Shown here: positions 1 to 6,362 of the stretch, piece by piece
Numbering within the stretch: position 1 is the first letter of the stretch
Layout: every line of letters starts with the position of its first letter
Assembly (NCBI GenBank): GCA_945787305.1
Contig: CALZIH010000168.1
Location: forward strand, 1 to 6,536
DNA length: 6,536 bases
Direction: 5' to 3'
Source: an uncultured Desulfobulbaceae bacterium
GTDB taxonomy: Bacteria > Desulfobacterota > Desulfobulbia > Desulfobulbales > Desulfobulbaceae
The notes under the pieces: generated by a model
The model's database searches: none
Told to the model about the DNA's origin: nothing
Seen by the model: the letters and a program-made list of their open reading frames with translations, nothing else
Translations under genes and position numbers: made by a program

Positions 1-1062
1 GGTGATGAGGCTGTTTCTTTTCAGGGTCTTGATGGTCGTTCACCGGCAGAAATTCCTTCCGAAGAGATACGCAAGACCCTGCAGGAATCAGGGTTATGGT
101 GCGGTTTCCGAACCCGGCCCTATGGGAAGATCCCGGCAGTTGATGCCACTCCGTCCTCCGTCTTTATTACTGCAATTGACACGGAACCCCTGGCCGCCGA
201 CCCTGCCGTCGTCATTGCTCATTACAAAGATGATTTCTGTCTGGGGTTGGAGATCCTGAGTCAATTTCTCTCCGTACCGCTAAACCTATGCCTGGCAGAT
301 GGATTTGATACTTCCGGCCTGCCGACCCAAGGTATCAACCTCTATGGATTCAGCGGCCCCCATCCTGCAGGCCTGCCGTCTACCCATATCCATTTTATCG
401 ATCCGGTCCACAACGGCAAACAGGTCTGGCACATTTGCTATCAAGATGTCATAGCTGTCGGCCACCTCTACAGGACAGGTCTTTTGATGACCGAACGGAT
501 TATTGCATTGACAGGACCTGGTGTACAACAACCAGCCCTGCTCCGTACCCGGCATGGAGCCCTGATTGAAGAGGTCTGCAGAGGGCTGCTGGACAGCAGT
601 GACGTATACAGGATAATTTCCGGATCTATATTGGAGGGAAGGCACGCTGCCGGCATCTACGCCTATCTTGGCCGATATCACAGGCAAATCAGCGTCATCC
701 GTGAACAGAATGGCCGCGGATTTTTCAATTGGATAACGCCGGGAAAAGATCGTTTCTCCATAACCGGGCTTGTTGTCTCTTCACTGCTGCCTAAAAAAAC
801 CTTTCCCATGATCACTGCTGTCTGGGGAGGACACCGGGCCATTTTCCCTTTAGGCACCTATGAGAAAGTCATTCCCCTTGACATCATTGCCACCCCTCTC
901 CTGAAAAGCCTTGCAGTTGGAGACACCGAAAAGTCCACGGCCCTTGGATGCCTGGAACTCGTCGAGGAGGATCTGGCGCTCTGTACCTTTGTCTGCCCCG
1001 GTAAAAACGATTTTGGCCCCATGCTGCGCAATACTCTGACAACCATTGAAAAAGAAGGCTGA
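1..1062 (+). CDS. nqrA: Na+-translocating NADH:quinone reductase subunit A, 5'-truncated
   Basis: NqrA is the cytoplasmic subunit of Na+-NQR; it sits against NqrB and has been linked to quinone binding. The reading frame is open from base 1 to the TGA at 1060-1062, giving 353 residues. The Vibrio protein has about 446, so roughly 95 N-terminal residues lie outside the window. Recognisable family segments, from my memory of the Vibrio sequence, are ESGLWCGFRTRPYGKIPAVD followed by ATPSS early on, FSGPHPAG (bases 349-372), ISGSILEG, AYLGRYHRQISV, EEDLALCTFVCPGK (ending near 1005) and the C-terminal TIEKEG. The frame is continuous through base 247, so an ATG-initiated reading beginning there is only an internal methionine-like start and not the true one. 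nqrB begins 17 bases downstream. No frameshift or internal stop is seen. Identity is very secure; only the start is missing. Confidence 0.97.
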   Translation, partial: GDEAVSFQGLDGRSPAEIPSEEIRKTLQESGLWCGFRTRPYGKIPAVDATPSSVFITAIDTEPLAADPAVVIAHYKDDFCLGLEILSQFLSVPLNLCLADGFDTSGLPTQGINLYGFSGPHPAGLPSTHIHFIDPVHNGKQVWHICYQDVIAVGHLYRTGLLMTERIIALTGPGVQQPALLRTRHGALIEEVCRGLLDSSDVYRIISGSILEGRHAAGIYAYLGRYHRQISVIREQNGRGFFNWITPGKDRFSITGLVVSSLLPKKTFPMITAVWGGHRAIFPLGTYEKVIPLDIIATPLLKSLAVGDTEKSTALGCLELVEEDLALCTFVCPGKNDFGPMLRNTLTTIEKEG

Positions 1063-1079
1063 ATCGACCCGGTACTCCT

Positions 1080-2288
1080 ATGAAAATACTCGAAAAATTT
1101 CTCGACAACCTCGCCCCGAAATTCCTGAAGGGCGGACGCTTTGAGCGCTGGTATCCCCTCTATGAGGCGCTAGACACCATTCTCTTTGCCAGCAACAGGG
1201 TAACGGAAAAAGCACCGCATGTGCGGGATGCCATGGACATGAAGCGGATCATGACCACGGTTCTCATTTCCCTTATCCCCTGCGTCATCATGGCCATGTG
1301 GAACACCGGACACCAGGCCAACATGGCCTTGCAGGCAATGGGCTTGGATATGCCTGCTGGCTGGCGCGGGCCCATTCTGACAATGGTCGGCTGTGATCCT
1401 GAAAGCCTTGTTTCCAACCTGGTTCATGGCTGCCTGTATTTTCTTCCAATATACATTGTAACCATGGTTGTCGGTGGTATATGGGAGGTGGCATTCAACC
1501 TGATCCGCGGCCATGAGGTGTCCGAGGCTTTTATGGTCACCGGCCTGCTGTTTCCCTTGACGTTACCCGCCACAACACCCCTCTGGCAGGTTGCCTTCGG
1601 CATCTCTTTCGGTGTCGTTTTCGCAAAGGAGGTCTTCGGCGGTGTCGGACGCAATTTTATGAACCCGGCTCTGGTTTCAAGGGCCTTTATCTACTTTGCC
1701 TACCCGGCGCAGATGACCGGTGACAAGGTATGGACTGCGGTGGACGGCGTCACAGAGGCTACGCCACTTGCCACCCTGGCTGCTGCAGAACCCGGACAGA
1801 CAATGCAGTCAATTGATATCACCTGGAGCCAGGCCTTTCTGGGCACGATCCCCGGTTCGCTTGGTGAAACATCAGCCCTTGCCTGTCTGCTGGGAGCGGC
1901 ACTGTTGCTCATTACCCGGATTGCCTCCTGGCGAATTATGACCTCTATGCTCCTCGGTGGGCTTGGAACCAGTCTGGTGTTATGGCTGGTAGGCAGCTCG
2001 ACAAATCCGTTGTATGCCATCCCGCCTCACTGGCATCTGGTTCTTGGCAGTTTTGCCTTTGGACTCGTATTCATGGCCACCGATCCTGTCTCGGCAGCAA
2101 ATACCATGATCGGTAAGTGGATCTATGGTGCCTTTATTGGTGTGCTCACAATTTTGATTCGCGTTGCAAATCCAGCCTTTGCAGAAGGTGTCATGCTTGC
2201 GATTCTGCTGGGCAATGTCGTTGCTCCACTCATTGATTACTTTGTTATTCAGGCTAACATTAAACGAAGGATGCTCCGTCATGGCTAA
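1080..2288 (+). CDS. nqrB: Na+-translocating NADH:quinone reductase subunit B (covalent FMN, riboflavin, Na+ channel)
   Basis: This 402-residue membrane protein (Vibrio about 415) carries covalent FMN and riboflavin and delivers electrons to quinone. The N-terminus (KGGRFERWYPLYEA, then HVRDAMDMKRIM) matches the family and supports the ATG at 1080. No good Shine-Dalgarno lies at normal distance; AAGAAGG at the nqrA end is about 21 bases upstream. About eight to ten hydrophobic helices follow, from residue 55 to 390. The FMN acceptor is Thr228 in DGVTEATPL (222-230), aligned with Vibrio Thr236. Family motifs include KEVFGGVGRNFMNPAL (183-198), WHLVLGSFAFG (318-328) and FMATDPVSA (331-339). Residues matching those implicated in Vibrio are Gly132/Gly133 (inhibitor/quinone region) and the acidic Glu136, Asp335 and Asp386 (Na+ uptake). 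The motif has Glu226 where Gly is common. The last 8 bases overlap nqrC. It resembles RnfD, but the N-terminal extension and neighbours make it NqrB. Confidence 0.97.
   Translation: MKILEKFLDNLAPKFLKGGRFERWYPLYEALDTILFASNRVTEKAPHVRDAMDMKRIMTTVLISLIPCVIMAMWNTGHQANMALQAMGLDMPAGWRGPILTMVGCDPESLVSNLVHGCLYFLPIYIVTMVVGGIWEVAFNLIRGHEVSEAFMVTGLLFPLTLPATTPLWQVAFGISFGVVFAKEVFGGVGRNFMNPALVSRAFIYFAYPAQMTGDKVWTAVDGVTEATPLATLAAAEPGQTMQSIDITWSQAFLGTIPGSLGETSALACLLGAALLLITRIASWRIMTSMLLGGLGTSLVLWLVGSSTNPLYAIPPHWHLVLGSFAFGLVFMATDPVSAANTMIGKWIYGAFIGVLTILIRVANPAFAEGVMLAILLGNVVAPLIDYFVIQANIKRRMLRHG
2266..2271 (+). promoter_or_regulatory. Ribosome binding site of nqrC inside nqrB
   Basis: GAAGGA lies 9 bases before ATG 2281, within the last codons of nqrB. 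It decides the nqrC start, because the nqrC frame is open for 39 further codons upstream. The overlap of the two genes suggests coupled translation. Confidence 0.7.
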
Positions 2289-3072
2289 AAAGAAAGAGCC
2301 CGCCGCCAAACCGTTTTATTCAGTTCTGGTGCTGGCCTTTGTCTGTTCTGCTCTTGTTGCCGGAGCAGCAGTCGGCCTACGACCCAGGCAGGAAGAAAAC
2401 CGTCAGCTTGATCAGAAAAAAAATATTCTGCGGGCTGCCGGACTCTACGATACAAACAAGCCGGTTAACACGCTGTTTTCAGTCATCGAAACACGCATCG
2501 TCGATCTGGACACCGGTGAATTTATCCCGCAGAACGAACTCCCCCCAGATTCGTATAACCAACTGAAAGCTGCGTTCAGTTCCACACTAGGTCGCCCCCT
2601 CGATCAAGAGGCAGACATCGCCGGTATACGGCGAATAGAAAAATACTCACTGGTCTATCTTGTTAAAGAAAATAATACTACGACCCAGATCATCCTGCCC
2701 GTCCGCGGTAAAGGGCTGTGGTCAACCATGTATGCCTATGTTTCGCTCGATGCCGATCTGACAACTATCCGCGGCATCAGCTTTTATGAGCATGGCGAAA
2801 CACCAGGGCTCGGGGGCGAGATAGAGAACAGCAAATGGCAGGCCGGCTGGCAGGGTAAAAAAATATACAGTCCGGAGCAGACCCTCGCTCTGCAGGTAGT
2901 CAAGGGCAAGGCGCCGACCTCCGGCGAAGAAGCTCAATATCAGGTCGACGGTCTGTCAGGAGCGACAATGACGGCGGACGGCGTCAACGACCTCATGCAT
3001 TTCTGGTTTGGCGACCATGGCTTCAAATCGTTTCTTGAGAAATTAAAAACCAAGGGAGGCAACAATGTCTGA
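2281..3072 (+). CDS. nqrC: Na+-translocating NADH:quinone reductase subunit C (covalent FMN)
   Basis: NqrC is anchored in the inner membrane by one N-terminal helix and exposes a periplasmic domain with covalently bound FMN that relays electrons towards NqrB. Starting at ATG 2281 the protein has 263 residues (Vibrio about 257). The same frame is open back to 2164, but the 2281 start gives a Lys-rich MAKKKEP followed directly by a membrane helix at about residues 13-33, and GAAGGA (2266-2271) lies 9 bases ahead. The flavinylation motif DGLSGATMT spans 223-231, with Thr229 as FMN acceptor, corresponding to Vibrio Thr225. The family segments LPVRGKGLWSTMYAY (139-153) and HGETPGLGGEI (171-181) are present. 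The gene overlaps nqrB by 8 bases and nqrD by 8 bases, which suggests coupled translation. Flavin attachment needs an ApbE transferase, not encoded here. RnfG is the paralogue, but operon context settles the identity. Confidence 0.97.
   Translation: MAKKKEPAAKPFYSVLVLAFVCSALVAGAAVGLRPRQEENRQLDQKKNILRAAGLYDTNKPVNTLFSVIETRIVDLDTGEFIPQNELPPDSYNQLKAAFSSTLGRPLDQEADIAGIRRIEKYSLVYLVKENNTTTQIILPVRGKGLWSTMYAYVSLDADLTTIRGISFYEHGETPGLGGEIENSKWQAGWQGKKIYSPEQTLALQVVKGKAPTSGEEAQYQVDGLSGATMTADGVNDLMHFWFGDHGFKSFLEKLKTKGGNNV
3054..3059 (+). promoter_or_regulatory. Ribosome binding site of nqrD inside nqrC
   Basis: GGGAGG, the strongest Shine-Dalgarno in the operon, lies 5 bases before ATG 3065 and within the last codons of nqrC. 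It fixes the nqrD start in the 8-base overlap. Confidence 0.75.
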
Positions 3073-3688
3073 ATCAAACAGGGAACTGCTGACCCTTTCC
3101 ATCTTTCAGCGCAACCCGATTGCCCTGCTTGTCCTGGGTATCTGTTCAGCCTTAGCGGTAACCTCCCAGATGAAGACCGCCCTGGTCATGTCCATCTGTG
3201 TTATCCTGGTGGTGGCTTTTTCCAGTCTGACAATCAGCATTGTACGCTTCCAGATACCAAACAGCGTCCGAATCGGCATCCAGATAACCGTCATTGCCAC
3301 CCTGGTCATCCTGATCGATCAGTTTCTCAAGGCCTTTTATTTTGACCTGTCAAAACAGCTTTCCATTTATGTCGGCCTTATCATCACCAATTGTATTGTC
3401 ATGGGCCGGGCCGAGGGCTTTGCCATGAGTAACCCTCCTGTTCCCAGCTTTATCGACGGCATAGGCAATGGCCTGGGCTACGGCCTCGTACTCCTCTTTG
3501 TGTCATTTTTCCGGGAGCTGTTTGGATCGGGAACACTGTTTGGCTATGAAATACTGAAACTCGCCTCGGAAGGTGGCTGGTACCAGCGAAATGGCCTGTT
3601 TATCCTACCGGTCAGTGCGTTCTTTCTCATTGCTTCGCTTATCTGGCTCTTCAGGACCATTGATCCCGCACAACAGGAGAAAGAATAA
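3065..3688 (+). CDS. nqrD: Na+-translocating NADH:quinone reductase subunit D
   Basis: NqrD is an integral membrane subunit that, with NqrE, forms an inverted-repeat pair holding an iron-sulphur centre in the middle of the membrane, between NqrF and NqrC in the electron path. The 207-residue product (Vibrio about 210) shows six hydrophobic helices at about 18-34, 39-59, 69-87, 95-112, 134-151 and 178-195. The two ligand cysteines are visible: Cys27 in LGICSALAV and Cys110 in ITNCIVMGRAE. Acidic residues in the positions studied in Vibrio for Na+ handling are Asp85 (ILIDQF) and Asp131 (SFIDGIGNG). The ATG at 3065 has GGGAGG at 3054-3059, 5 bases ahead, and starts 8 bases inside the end of nqrC. 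RnfE is the close paralogue, but the surrounding nqr genes decide the name. Confidence 0.96.
   Translation: MSESNRELLTLSIFQRNPIALLVLGICSALAVTSQMKTALVMSICVILVVAFSSLTISIVRFQIPNSVRIGIQITVIATLVILIDQFLKAFYFDLSKQLSIYVGLIITNCIVMGRAEGFAMSNPPVPSFIDGIGNGLGYGLVLLFVSFFRELFGSGTLFGYEILKLASEGGWYQRNGLFILPVSAFFLIASLIWLFRTIDPAQQEKE
3675..3680 (+). promoter_or_regulatory. Ribosome binding site of nqrE inside nqrD
   Basis: AGGAGA lies 7 bases before ATG 3688, inside the last codons of nqrD. The start codon shares a base with the nqrD stop (TAATG), an arrangement typical of translational coupling. Confidence 0.7.
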
Positions 3689-4290
3689 TGGGCCATTATT
3701 TCGACATTATTTTCAGATCAATCTTTATTGAAAACCTGCCGCTCACGTTTTTCCTGGGCATGTGTACGTTTCTCGCTATTTCCAAAAAAGTTTCGACCGC
3801 CATCGGCCTTGGCTTTGCGGTTGTTGTTCTGCTTGTGATAACCGTACCGATCAACAACCTCCTGCTTAATTTTGTTCTCAAACCAGGCGCCCTTGCCTGG
3901 GCCGGTCAGCCAAACCTTGACCTGACCTTCATCGGCCTGCTGACATATATTGGGGTCATTGCGGCGGTTGTCCAAATCCTGGAAATGTTTCTCGATCGTT
4001 TCTCTCCTGCCCTATATAATACCCTTGGCATTTTTCTGCCGCTGCTCACCGTTAACTGCGCCATCTTCGGCGGATCACTTTTCATGGTCGAACGCGACTA
4101 TACCTTTGCCGAGAGTATAGCCTACGGTTTCGGTGCCGGTGCCGGATTTTTCGTGGCAGTGGTCCTTTTGGCCGGTATCAGAGAAAAACTGGAGTACGCC
4201 ATCCCCCCCGAAGGACTACGGGGTCTGTGTGTGACTTTTATTTGCGCAGGCCTCATGGCCCTGGCCTTCATGGGGCTTGCAGGATTTTAA
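3688..4290 (+). CDS. nqrE: Na+-translocating NADH:quinone reductase subunit E
   Basis: NqrE pairs with NqrD in the membrane and supplies the other two ligands of the intramembrane iron centre. The 200-residue product (Vibrio about 198) has six predicted helices at about 11-31, 36-55, 77-97, 110-132, 146-163 and 178-198. Cys26 in FLGMCTFLAISKK and Cys124 in LTVNCAIFGGSLFM are the expected ligands, matching Vibrio Cys26 and Cys120. Glu99 (VQILEMFLDRF) corresponds to Vibrio Glu95, implicated in Na+ transport. The start is unambiguous: ATG 3688-3690 overlaps the nqrD stop as TAATG, with AGGAGA at 3675-3680. Forty untranslated bases separate it from nqrF, the largest gap in the operon. RnfA is the paralogue; the gene context makes this NqrE. 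Confidence 0.97.
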   Translation: MGHYFDIIFRSIFIENLPLTFFLGMCTFLAISKKVSTAIGLGFAVVVLLVITVPINNLLLNFVLKPGALAWAGQPNLDLTFIGLLTYIGVIAAVVQILEMFLDRFSPALYNTLGIFLPLLTVNCAIFGGSLFMVERDYTFAESIAYGFGAGAGFFVAVVLLAGIREKLEYAIPPEGLRGLCVTFICAGLMALAFMGLAGF

Positions 4291-4330
4291 CCATATTTAT
4301 CCCACATGATACGTTTTCAGGTGCAAACGC

Positions 4331-5554
4331 ATGAATGAAATTTTCTTTGGTGTACTCTGCTTTCTGATTATTCAGCTAGTTTTGGTCACGCTGATTGTCG
4401 TTGCCAAGAAGACCCTTGTGCCGAGCGGAGATATTTCCATCCTTATCAATGATGATAAACAAGTCACAACCGAACCTGGCGGCAAGCTTTTGACAGCACT
4501 GGCCGACCAGGATATCTACCTGTCGTCTGCCTGCGGTGGCGGTGGAACCTGTGGGCAATGCAGGGTAAAAGTTGATGAAGGAGGAGGCGCCATTCTGCCT
4601 ACTGAACGTTCCCTGATCAATAACGCCGAGGCAAAAACCGGAGTAAGACTTTCCTGCCAGGTGCCCGTCAAGCACGATCTCAAAATTCATGTGCCTCCTG
4701 AAATGCTTGATGCGCGCAAATGGAAATGCACGGTTCGGTCCAACAATAACGTTGCCACCTTTATAAAAGAGCTGGTGCTTGAGTTACCTCCGGGAGAAGA
4801 GGTCAACTTCAAACCCGGCGGTTTCATCCAGATCGAAGTACCTGCACACATCCTTTCCTATTCAAGTTTCGACATTGATGAACGCTTCCTGGCAGACTGG
4901 AAAAAATTCAAGATGTTCCAATACGAATCCCATGTTCACACCCCTGTCACCAGGGCGTATTCCATGGCCAACTATCCGGGTGAAAAAGGAATAATCAAAC
5001 TCAATATCAGGATTGCCAGCCCACCTCCCGGCGGACCTCCCGATATCCCGCCTGGTCAGGTTTCATCCTATATCTTTAACCTGAAAGAAGGCGATGAAGT
5101 CACTATCTCCGGACCGTTTGGCGAGTTTTTCATCGAGGAAAGCGATTCTGAAATGGTATACATTGGCGGCGGCGCCGGTATGGCGCCCCTTCGCAGTCAC
5201 ATCTTTGACCTGTTTAAGGCACTTGAAACAAAACGAAAAGTTTCCTACTGGTATGGTGGCCGCAGTAGCCAGGAAGTCTTTTATGCAGATGAATTTGAGG
5301 AATTGGCCAAGCAACATGAAAATTTCTCATTTCATGTCGCCCTTTCCGATCCACAGCCTGAGGATAACTGGGAGGGATTAACCGGGTTTATTCACCAGGT
5401 TCTCTTCGATAACTACTTACAAGACCATCCGGCCCCGGAGGATATCAACTATTATATGTGCGGTCCGCCCATGATGGCCAAAGCTGTCGTTGAAATGCTT
5501 GACAATCTTGGTGTGGAACCTGAGAACATTCATTCCGATGATTTTGGCGGCTGA
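4331..5554 (+). CDS. nqrF: Na+-translocating NADH:quinone reductase subunit F (NADH dehydrogenase, FAD and 2Fe-2S)
   Basis: NqrF is the electron entry point: it oxidises NADH at the cytoplasmic face and sends electrons through FAD and a 2Fe-2S cluster into the membrane subunits. The 407-residue protein (Vibrio about 408) begins with one membrane helix (about 4-25). A plant-type ferredoxin domain (about 34-122) follows, with Cys68, Cys74 and Cys77 in CGGGGTCGQC and Cys109 in LSCQVP. The FAD domain contains RAYSMANYP (208-216) and PPGQVSSYIF (240-249). The NAD domain contains GGGAGMAPLRSH (279-290), YWYGGRSSQEVFY (306-318) and MCGPPMM (376-382). The C-terminus DDFGG keeps the penultimate-region aromatic residue near the flavin. 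ATG 4331 has only a weak AGG-type ribosome site (4319-4321), but the N-terminal helix supports it. No frameshift or missing cofactor residue is seen. Confidence 0.98.
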   Translation: MNEIFFGVLCFLIIQLVLVTLIVVAKKTLVPSGDISILINDDKQVTTEPGGKLLTALADQDIYLSSACGGGGTCGQCRVKVDEGGGAILPTERSLINNAEAKTGVRLSCQVPVKHDLKIHVPPEMLDARKWKCTVRSNNNVATFIKELVLELPPGEEVNFKPGGFIQIEVPAHILSYSSFDIDERFLADWKKFKMFQYESHVHTPVTRAYSMANYPGEKGIIKLNIRIASPPPGGPPDIPPGQVSSYIFNLKEGDEVTISGPFGEFFIEESDSEMVYIGGGAGMAPLRSHIFDLFKALETKRKVSYWYGGRSSQEVFYADEFEELAKQHENFSFHVALSDPQPEDNWEGLTGFIHQVLFDNYLQDHPAPEDINYYMCGPPMMAKAVVEMLDNLGVEPENIHSDDFGG

Positions 5555-5563
5555 GAATATACG

Positions 5564-5752
5564 ATGTCCGAATTTCTCCTGACCCTGTTCATTACCTTTG
5601 TTGCCATTAGCCTTGTCGCTTTTCTTATTAATTACTGCCGTCGACGCCTCCGGAAAACACCACACGGCTTAACCGGAATGTGTCATAAAAGCGGTGGAAC
5701 CATATGCTCAACCTGTCAGGACAAGGCGAAAGAGGACGAGCCGGATTCCTGA
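5564..5752 (+). CDS. nqrM: Putative NqrM, Na+-NQR maturation factor (DUF539-like), atypical cysteine pattern
   Basis: This 62-residue protein begins 9 bases after the nqrF stop. It has one N-terminal membrane helix (about 3-23) and then a basic stretch (RRRLRK, 26-31). A short cytoplasmic Cys-containing tail carries Cys40 (GMC), Cys48 and Cys51 (ICSTC), with Cys25 at the end of the helix; the C-terminus is acidic. NqrM of Vibrio is a small single-helix, Cys-rich protein encoded directly after nqrF and thought to help deliver iron to the NqrD/NqrE centre. Size, topology, position and cysteines all fit. The segment where Vibrio has its essential Cys33 in SCGG reads KTPHGLTGMC here, so the cysteine arrangement is divergent. 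No strong Shine-Dalgarno is present; translation may be coupled to nqrF termination. The name rests mostly on context and architecture, so sequence-level confidence is moderate. Confidence 0.75.
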   Translation: MSEFLLTLFITFVAISLVAFLINYCRRRLRKTPHGLTGMCHKSGGTICSTCQDKAKEDEPDS

Positions 5753-6362
5753 ATCAAGCCTGCTGGTCTTTATTGTCTATCAAAAATCCACCATCCCAGA
5801 AATAAGGAACATGGCAAACGATATTTCACCCCACATCCGGATTTGGATGCACCTGATTTGACAACGTCAGGAATAGTCTTAAGTTCCCGCTCTCCTACCG
5901 ATTGTTGATCTTGCCACGGGGGTTAACCTTTAAAAAGCCCATTTCGCAAAACAGGTAATTCTACCTATAAGCCATGAGGTAGTATAAGAATTGGATTGTT
6001 TTTGAATCGATGTCCTTCTCTTGGACATAACAATTTAACCGATCCAATAGCTTTCTCGGAATATATAACCTCGGTTTCTTCTTCGCTTTTTGGTTTGTGA
6101 ATAAATAGTTTTCTATCGTCGACGGGAGTGGCAGAGTTTAAGGAAATAATAAAAAACAGACGGCCGGGCTGTAAAGATATTCCTGACCATTCGTGACGGT
6201 ATTTACCTCATCAGGAAATTCAGGTCTGAATCAAAAGTTACCCTCCCACACGGTAGCGTTGACCCTACCCATTTCGATTTGACAATGAGGTGATATGAGG
6301 CTTGATAACATTTCAGCTGGAAAGAGTTGCCCCTCGCAAAGGCACAAGTTTTTTACTGATGT
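5753..6362. other. Spacer between converging genes, no convincing gene
   Basis: About 610 bases separate the nqrM stop from the TAG of the minus-strand gene. The stretch is visibly richer in A+T than the coding sequence and all frames are broken into short pieces. It contains several short inverted repeats: CATCC/GGATG (5834-5849), CCTGA/TCAGG (5852-5871), AGGTA/TACCT (5953-5966), a nested structure at 5990-6048, and TTCCTGA/TCAGGAA (6180-6217). None is a standard strong terminator for nqr. I see no tRNA-like or rRNA-like sequence, no CRISPR repeats and no insertion-sequence ends. It most likely holds the termination signals of both flanking transcription units. Confidence 0.6.
6151..6172 (-). 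terminator. Weak candidate terminator for the converging Asp-box gene
   Basis: On the minus strand an ACAG/CTGT stem encloses a G+C-rich core (CGGCCG on the + strand, 6161-6166) and is followed at once by a run of six T (A on the + strand, 6151-6156). Position suits the minus-strand gene, about 60 bases past the TGA at 6231. The stem is short and contains a mismatch, so this is only a candidate. Confidence 0.25.

Noticed and set aside
2..259. 85-residue ATG-initiated frame at the left edge
   Set aside because: It is out of frame with nqrA, whose reading frame is open from base 1 and encodes clear NqrA sequence across this stretch.
1080..4290. Possibility that the operon is an Rnf complex
   Set aside because: NqrB, NqrC, NqrD and NqrE resemble RnfD, G, E and A, but the presence of nqrA and nqrF and the NqrB N-terminal extension identify Na+-NQR.
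5811..5861. 16-residue ORF after an AAGGA motif just past nqrM
   Set aside because: The motif is only 2 bases from the ATG, too close for a normal ribosome site, and the peptide has no recognisable features.
5858..5886. TTGACA as a possible -35 box
   Set aside because: There is no acceptable -10 box at 16-18 bases and no downstream gene on the + strand.
5930..6028. 32-residue basic ORF on the minus strand
   Set aside because: No ribosome binding site, no recognisable motif, and it lies in an A+T-rich spacer where such short ORFs are expected by chance.
6279..6308. TTGACA followed by TTGATAA, a promoter-like pair on the + strand
   Set aside because: The -10 region is a poor match at the right spacing, and it would transcribe only into the converging gene.
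6327..6354. Possible + strand terminator: TGCC/GGCA stem followed by six T
   Set aside because: The stem has only four contiguous pairs with a bulge, the T-run is offset from it, and it is about 575 bases past the last nqr gene.
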